Source: Massilia atriviolacea
Lineage (GTDB): Bacteria > Pseudomonadota > Gammaproteobacteria > Burkholderiales > Burkholderiaceae_D
Assembly (NCBI RefSeq): GCF_003953935.1
Contig: NZ_RXLQ01000027.1
Coordinates: 1 to 62,935, forward strand
DNA length: 62,935 bases
Reading direction: 5' to 3'
Below are positions 58,433-62,935 of this stretch, one piece after another. How positions within the stretch are numbered: position 1 is the stretch's first letter; every line of letters begins with the position of its first letter. Made by a program: the position numbers and the translations under genes. The notes under the pieces are model-generated. The model was given only the letters and a program-made list of their open reading frames with translations, did not search any database and was not told the DNA's origin.

Positions 58433-59791
58433 TTACTTGACCAGCAAATCGTTGACCGGCACCAGGTCCGCTTCGCGCAGCGAACCGGCGGCCGATTTCA
58501 GGCGCAGGCCGTTGAGGATGGTGTCGTAACGCGCACGCGACAGGTCGCGCCGGGTCGAATACAGCTGGCGCTGGGCATTGAGCACGTCGATATTGATGCG
58601 CACGCCGACCTGGTAGCCGAGCTTGTTCGATTCGAGCGCCGAATTGCCCGACACTTCCGCCGCCTGCAAGGCGCGCACCTGCGCCAGTCCGCTGTTCACG
58701 CCCAAAAAGGCCTGGCGCGCCACGTTGGCGGCGTTGCGGCGGGTCGCTTCGAGGTCGTTGCGGGCCTTGTCTTCGAGCGCGATGGTTTCGCGCACGCGGC
58801 TGGTGACGGCAAAGCCGCTGAAGATCGGCACGTTGTAGGCGATCCCGATCGCCTTGCTGTCCGACTTGCCCGACTGCGCCGTCTGGCCGGACATGTTCTG
58901 GCGGCTGATGTTGGCCGTCAGGTCCAGGGTCGGATAATGGCCGGCGCGGCTTTTCTGGATTTCGCGCTTGGACAGTTCGTAGCCCAGCTGGGCGCCGACG
59001 ACGCCATAGTTCTGGCTTTCGGCCGAGGCGACCCAGGGATCGACCAGGGCCGGCTCCGGCGAGGCCAGCAGCACGCCCGGCTTCAGGGTGGCCAGGCTGG
59101 CCGGCGCCGTGCCGATGATCGCCTGCAGCGCGCTGCGCTTGTTTTCCAGGTCGTTGATGGCGGCAAACTCCTGCGCCACCACCAGGTCGTAGGCGGCCTG
59201 GGCTTCGTGGGTATCGGTGATGGTCTGGGTGCCGACTTCGAAGTTGCGCTTGGCCGAAGCGAGCTGCTCGGTCGTGGCGGTTTTCTGGGCCCGGCTCAGT
59301 TCCAGCGTATCCTGCGCGGCCAGCACGTCGAAATAGGCTTGCGACACGCGCGTGATCAGGTCTTGCTGGGCCTGGGCGAACTGGGCTTCGGCCTGGGCTT
59401 GCTGCAGCTTGCTCTGTTCGTAGTTCTGCCAGTTAGCCCAGCGAAACAGCGGCTGGTTCAGCGACAGCGTGTGGGTGGTGGTGCGTTCGTTGGCGCCGCC
59501 GCTGGTGACCAGGGCCCGGGTGCCGTCCGGGCGGGTCACGGTCTGGCCGACATTCCACGGCGTCGATTCGCCGTCGTTCTTGACGATGCTGCCGTTCAGG
59601 CCGACTGTTGGGAGAAGCTGCGAGCGGCCTTGCGGAACCCGTTCCATGCCGGCGGCCAGGGCCGCGCGCGCGCTGGCAAACGCGGCGTCGTTGGCCAGCG
59701 CCTGCTGGTAGACCTGGATCAGGTCGGCCGCCTGTGCATTCAAGGAAAAAAATGCGCTGGCGATCAGCACGGCCATGAGGGGTTTCTGCAT
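58433..59791 (-). CDS. tolC: TolC-family outer-membrane efflux protein
   Basis: The 452-residue protein has a signal peptide (LMAVLIASAFFSLNAQA), then LIQVYQQALANDAAFASARA, which begins the first of two repeated long-helix hairpins of the TolC channel. The second repeat includes QLGYELSKREIQKSRAGHYPTLDL. It exports drugs or proteins with inner-membrane partners encoded elsewhere. I chose the ATG at 59791 because GGAG sits just upstream; in-frame ATGs at 59803, 59812 and 59815 are less well placed. The pcm-rhodanese-tolC run on this strand, with a tetR gene before it, is a familiar betaproteobacterial order. Confidence 0.92.
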   Translation of the reverse strand: MQKPLMAVLIASAFFSLNAQAADLIQVYQQALANDAAFASARAALAAGMERVPQGRSQLLPTVGLNGSIVKNDGESTPWNVGQTVTRPDGTRALVTSGGANERTTTHTLSLNQPLFRWANWQNYEQSKLQQAQAEAQFAQAQQDLITRVSQAYFDVLAAQDTLELSRAQKTATTEQLASAKRNFEVGTQTITDTHEAQAAYDLVVAQEFAAINDLENKRSALQAIIGTAPASLATLKPGVLLASPEPALVDPWVASAESQNYGVVGAQLGYELSKREIQKSRAGHYPTLDLTANISRQNMSGQTAQSGKSDSKAIGIAYNVPIFSGFAVTSRVRETIALEDKARNDLEATRRNAANVARQAFLGVNSGLAQVRALQAAEVSGNSALESNKLGYQVGVRINIDVLNAQRQLYSTRRDLSRARYDTILNGLRLKSAAGSLREADLVPVNDLLVK

Positions 59792-59876
59792 TGCATTCTC
59801 CATTGGAGTCATCAAAAAAAGTTAAAAAAACTTGCAGCCCGGTCGTGGCGCGCGCCGCTGCGCACGGTCGACCGGA

Positions 59877-60200
59877 TCAGTACTTCGGCATGCCGGGGTC
59901 GACCTGCAGCGCCCAGGCATGGATCCCGCCGCTCAGGTTGGTCACCCTGGTAAAGCCGTTACGCTCCAAAAAGGCCGCCACCTGCATGCTGCGCGCGCCG
60001 TGGTGGCAGATGCAGACGATCTCGGCGTCCTCGTCGAGTTCCTCGATGCGCGCCGGAATCGTGTGCATGACGATCTGGGTCGATCCCTCGATCTTGCAGG
60101 TCTCGAACTCCCAGTTTTCGCGCACGTCCAGCAACAGCGGGCGCGCGCGCGCGGGGTCGGCCAGCCAGGCGGCCAACTCGGGGGCGGTCATCTGTTGCAT
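59877..60200 (-). CDS. Rhodanese-like sulfurtransferase domain protein
   Basis: The 107-residue single-domain protein has LLLDVRENWEFETCKIEGS (the CH2A motif region), the active-site loop ICHHGARSMQVA with the catalytic Cys, and LSGGIHAWALQVDPGMPKY at the end. It can carry a persulfide, but its partner is unknown. It starts 12 bases after pcm and lies 85 bases before tolC, in the same operon. Confidence 0.93.
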   Translation of the reverse strand: MQQMTAPELAAWLADPARARPLLLDVRENWEFETCKIEGSTQIVMHTIPARIEELDEDAEIVCICHHGARSMQVAAFLERNGFTRVTNLSGGIHAWALQVDPGMPKY

Positions 60201-60212
60201 GCCGGGCCCGCC

Positions 60213-60866
60213 TTAAAACGTGAAATGCGAAGGCTTGACCGACGTCGACAGCATCTTGACGTTGGTTTCGAAGACCTTGACGGTGTCGTACGCGCTCTCG
60301 GACACGCGCGTGATCACCTGGGCCGACATGACCGGGGCCTGGCCGACGATGGCGGCGATGCGCCCGCCGACCTTGACCTGCTTGAGGAAGGCTTCCGGCA
60401 AGCTTTCCAGCGCGCCCGAGATGACGATGACGTCGAACGGCGCGCCCTTGTCCCAGCCTTCGGCGCCATTGCCCAGTTCGACGGTGACGTTGCTCACGCC
60501 GGCGTTGGCCAGGTTGCTGGCGGCCAGGTCTTTCAGTTCCGGGTTGATCTCGACGGTGGTGACGTGGCGCGCCTTGTGCGCCAGGAGGGCTGCCATGTAG
60601 CCCGAACCGGCGCCGATTTCGAGCACATTTTCGTGCTTCTTGACCGCTACCTCTTGCAAGATGCGCGCTTCGATCTTCGGCGTGAACATCGCCTCGGCGC
60701 CCGGCAGGGGGATTTCGGTATCGACAAAGGCCAGCGTCTTGTAGGCGGCGGGCACGAAATCCTCGCGCTTGACCACCACCAGCAGATCGAGCACGTCCTG
60801 GTCCAGCACGTTCCAGGGGCGGATTTGCTGTTCAATCATGTTAAAACGGGCTTGTTCGATATTCAT
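60213..60866 (-). CDS. pcm: Protein-L-isoaspartate O-methyltransferase family protein
   Basis: The 217-residue protein has the SAM-binding motif VLEIGAGSGYMAALLA, then VTTVEINPEL and VTVELGNGAEGWDKGAPFD, as in Pcm. It would methylate damaged aspartyl residues so that they can be repaired. The N-terminus (IEQARFNMIEQQIRPWNVLD) is the form common in the tolC-linked branch of this family, whose true substrate is less certain than that of classic Pcm. It is the first gene of the pcm-rhodanese-tolC operon. Confidence 0.9.
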   Translation of the reverse strand: MNIEQARFNMIEQQIRPWNVLDQDVLDLLVVVKREDFVPAAYKTLAFVDTEIPLPGAEAMFTPKIEARILQEVAVKKHENVLEIGAGSGYMAALLAHKARHVTTVEINPELKDLAASNLANAGVSNVTVELGNGAEGWDKGAPFDVIVISGALESLPEAFLKQVKVGGRIAAIVGQAPVMSAQVITRVSESAYDTVKVFETNVKMLSTSVKPSHFTF

Positions 60867-61026
60867 CTTGTGCTCGGTGAGGAAAAATAATAATCCGATA
60901 TTTTATCGTTGAACGGCCTCGGAACACACATCTTAACGATCCGGGGCCCCGTATCGCGATAAATTGCGACAGTCTGCAGTTTAGAGGGAATGAACGTCGG
61001 AAATCGGCGCCCTGGCGCCGCGACGG

Positions 61027-61668
61027 TCACGGCGCGCGCGGCAGCAGGCCGCTGAGCGTCATGGTGAGGAAGGAATCGATGAAGGCCACCGGGTCCAGTT
61101 CGGACATTTCGCAGGGGCCGACCGAGTGCTTCCACAGCATCAGCATGAGCACGGGAGCGATCAGGGTCTGGGTGGTGAGAAACACGTCGAGCGGGCGGAA
61201 TTCGCCCCGTTCGACGGCGCGTTCGAGCAGGCCGCTGATCATGCTGGTGCCGCGCAGGATGACTTCTTCGCGGTAGAAGACGGCGATATCGGGGAAGTTG
61301 CCGGCTTCGGCCATGACCAGCTTGATCATGCCCGAGGACTTGGTGGCGCCGGCGTTGGCCCACCAGGCCTGCATGACGGCGCGCAGCAGGTCGGCGCTGC
61401 TGCCCTCGAAGCTGGCGATCATGTCTTCGGCCGCACCCAGGGCGGGCACGATGGTGTCGCGCACCACGGCCTTGAACAGTTCTTCCTTGTTGGTGAAGTA
61501 CAGATACAGGGTGCCCTTGGACACGCCGGCGCGCTTGGCCACGTCTTCCAGGCGCGTGGACGCAAAGCCGCGCTCGACGAACAGGTCGAGGGCGGCGGCG
61601 AGCAACTCCTGGGGACGCGCGTCCTTACGGCGCTCCCAGCGCGGCTTCATCTCGAGAGGACATTGCAT
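61027..61668 (-). CDS. TetR/AcrR-family transcriptional regulator
   Basis: The 213-residue protein has the helix-turn-helix FVERGFASTRLEDVAKRAGVSKGTLYLYFTNKEEL at about residues 30-65, then a variable ligand-binding domain. The basic start PRWERRKDARPQELL fits the group linked to tolC operons. I chose the ATG at 61668; ATGs at 61650 and 61725 are alternatives. It is transcribed toward pcm and tolC, with 160 bases between, and is a likely repressor of efflux genes. Upstream it borders the transposon-repeat region. Confidence 0.9.
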   Translation of the reverse strand: MQCPLEMKPRWERRKDARPQELLAAALDLFVERGFASTRLEDVAKRAGVSKGTLYLYFTNKEELFKAVVRDTIVPALGAAEDMIASFEGSSADLLRAVMQAWWANAGATKSSGMIKLVMAEAGNFPDIAVFYREEVILRGTSMISGLLERAVERGEFRPLDVFLTTQTLIAPVLMLMLWKHSVGPCEMSELDPVAFIDSFLTMTLSGLLPRAP

Positions 61669-61748
61669 GGGGTCTTTTCCGTAACTTACTTGCGAGTCAT
61701 TAATATAGACCGATGGTTTCACCACGTCAAGTTTGGCGGTCGTCGGGC

Positions 61749-61893
61749 GACAGATGAGTTTGCGCTAGCGACAGATGAGTTTGCGCTAGCGACAGATAAG
61801 ATTGCGCTGAACGACACATAAGTTTGCGCTGGCGCAGCTCATTTTCGGGCGGAAGAAGAGCTTGTCGCCAAGGACAGATGAGTTTGCGCTAGG
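61749..61893 (+). repeat. 21-bp direct repeats resembling a transposon end
   Basis: Units start at 61749, 61770, 61791 (22 bases), 61813 and, after a 39-base interruption, 61873. The core is GACAGATGAGTTTGCGCT, with variants GACAGATAAGATTGCGCT and GACACATAAGTTTGCGCT. A sixth, weaker copy lies at 62061-62081. Multiple short direct repeats of this kind are found at the ends of TniA-type (Tn5053/Tn402) and Tn7-like transposons; the pattern GNCAGANGA...TGC is reminiscent of the Tn5053 end, but no transposase of that type is in view. Confidence 0.75.
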
Positions 61894-62100
61894 GGCATGA
61901 ACGGTAAGTGCTGACGCTTCGCGACGGCGGCCGGCCTGCAGCTAGCGTTGGCGACGGCACATGCGTCTTGGATCAGCAGACGTGGTCCCGGCCCGCCGAT
62001 ACGTTGACCGCGAGCATCCAAGTTGCACTTGCAGTACGAGGTTACTCACCGCCGCTGGACGACACGTTCGTTTGCACTGGCGACATATCCGCTTGACCAC
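61894..62100. mobile_element. Remnant between transposon-like repeats
   Basis: This lower-GC stretch lies between the repeat array and the point where the IS3-type transposase similarity breaks off (about 62090-62100). A direct copy of the 21-bp unit (62061-62081, GACACGTTCGTTTGCACT core) marks its right edge. I see no gene in it. Confidence 0.45.
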
Positions 62101-62625
62101 GTGGCCGGCTGCGCGCAGGAACACCACCATGCGTCGGCTGCCGTAGAACGGTCGGCTCGTGTATTCCTCATCGATCAGTCGGCACAACAGCAAGTCTTCG
62201 GTGTCCGCATCCTCCGGGACTGTGGCAGTCAGTCGCCCATACACTGTCGCGCGCGGCACTTCCGCCAGTTCGCATTGCCTGCTCAGGGGCAACTCGTCGG
62301 CATCATCGACCCAGCCCATCCGCGCATCAAGGCGCTCACTCCCCCAACTTTTTTTGAGCCAGTCATCCTCCATCTTTAGCCGGCCGATCTCGCTAAACAG
62401 GCGATCCTCGCCGCTCTTGTCTTCGACTCGCGTCGGGCGCCGTTTAGTCTCGAACAGCGCGCCCGCAGATTCGAGAATTTCCTTCGTCCACTGGCCGACC
62501 AGCTGTGGGTGCACCCCGTACGTATGCGCGATTTCCGTAATCGTCTTCACGTCGCGAACAGCCTCCAGGCCTACCTTCGCTTTGAATTCGGCCGTGTGCA
62601 CCTTGCACTTTCTTGCTTCACCCAT
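62061..62625 (-). pseudogene. IS3-family transposase remnant (OrfA joined to the start of OrfB)
   Basis: The open frame from 62625 starts with a typical OrfA: a helix-turn-helix (TITEIAHTYGVHPQLVGQWTK) and the leucine-zipper-like LFSEIGRLKMEDDWLKKS. It then continues in the same frame into the OrfB N-terminus (LPLSRQCELAEVPRATVY and EEYTSRPFYGSRRMVVFLRAAGHVV). In active IS3 elements OrfB is normally reached by a -1 frameshift, so the single frame points to decay or fusion. After GHVV the similarity ends in the 21-bp repeat sequence and the DDE catalytic domain is missing; the frame drifts on to a stop at 61942. It cannot transpose itself. Confidence 0.85.
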
Positions 62626-62935
62626 TTGCTGTCATCCTTTCGAGGACGACAGCTTAAACTATCCCGTAGACGCTCTCTCAAAATGTGGATCACTATAGCC
62701 GTCGACATCCTATCTGTTTTTTGGTCGAATTGGTCGATGCGCTGATGTCGACTACATCGCAAATTTCAAGTCAGCGTCGTTGGACGATCTGCTCACCGAT
62801 TGGACCGCGCAAATTCACCGAAACGCGCAGATTGCCTGTGAAAAGTTCAGTTGGGTCCGACGGGGAATGTTGTGGTACTTTCTGGCCATACTACCGTAGT
62901 TTGCTGTGGTCAAGTAATTTCGGACACCACGATAG
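62626..62935. mobile_element. IS left end and flanking non-coding DNA at the window edge
   Basis: TGATCCACATTTTGAGAG (minus strand, 62675-62692) is a likely IS3-family left terminal repeat upstream of the OrfA remnant, with AAAGGA before the OrfA ATG. Beyond it I see no gene. At 62892-62925 the plus strand reads TGGTCAAGTAATTTCGGACA, which could be the end of another insertion sequence cut by the window edge; this is weak. Confidence 0.45.

Noticed and set aside
61749-61893. CRISPR array or protein-binding iterons of a plasmid origin
   Set aside because: No spacers. No replication gene is nearby, and the location beside a broken transposase favours a transposon end.

Overview
The window looks like a chromosome segment of a high-GC betaproteobacterium of the Oxalobacteraceae (Massilia/Duganella/Janthinobacterium type). 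I infer this from the gene neighbourhoods (recX-recA; recN/nadK with hemH-grpE-dnaK-dnaJ; tetR-pcm-rhodanese-tolC), the protein sequences and the GC-rich codon use. No database search was possible. Most of the window is dense core-type sequence. The two ends (about 1-1630 and 61.7-62.9 kb) are visibly poorer in GC and hold an RHS/YD-repeat gene and transposon debris.

Layout: 1-1.6 kb is the 5' part of a secreted RHS-like gene that runs off the left edge. 2.2-3.7 kb holds recX-recA with a LexA box over the recA promoter. 3.9-8.5 kb is a translationally coupled set: OmpR-type regulator, sensor kinase, DUF4212 subunit and VC_2705-type sodium/solute symporter. 8.6-12.9 kb has two tandem S9 peptidases, the second carrying a 12-bp tandem repeat in frame. 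13.4-18.4 kb has a lipoprotein-type penicillin acylase, a PPi-type phosphofructokinase, a collapsed second acylase and a small lipoprotein. 18.5-24.3 kb holds purM, then hda, a HAD hydrolase, pcnB, folK, a DMT protein and panB. 24.3-28.6 kb has an NtrC-type two-component pair divergent from a desaturase-like gene that has a sigma-54 promoter match. 28.5-41.8 kb is a polyamine uptake and catabolism locus (puuD-puuA-spuC-potFGHI-porin-puuC-HAD, with gabD divergent). 41.9-44.0 kb has a MazG-type hydrolase and convergent alpha and beta carbonic anhydrases. 44.1-52.2 kb is the chaperone region grpE-dnaK-dnaJ with two sigma-32 promoter matches, then hemH, recN and nadK. 52.2-61.7 kb holds a repeat-rich gap, a disordered small protein with a sorbosone-dehydrogenase-like enzyme, an OsmC protein, a TonB-dependent receptor, gloA, and tetR-pcm-rhodanese-tolC. 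61.7-62.9 kb is a mobile-element graveyard.

How the genes work together: the clearest pathway is putrescine import (PotFGHI, with a porin candidate in the same operon), gamma-glutamylation (PuuA), oxidation or transamination (SpuC; no PuuB oxidase is present), PuuC, PuuD to GABA, and GabD to succinate. The most unusual material is non-coding or small: a 21-bp two-flavour minisatellite upstream of nadK, a 12-bp repeat shared by a peptidase gene and a distant intergenic gap, 21-bp direct repeats next to a broken IS3-type transposase, an unlisted 33-codon membrane peptide gene divergent from grpE, and a possible sigma-54-controlled desaturase module.
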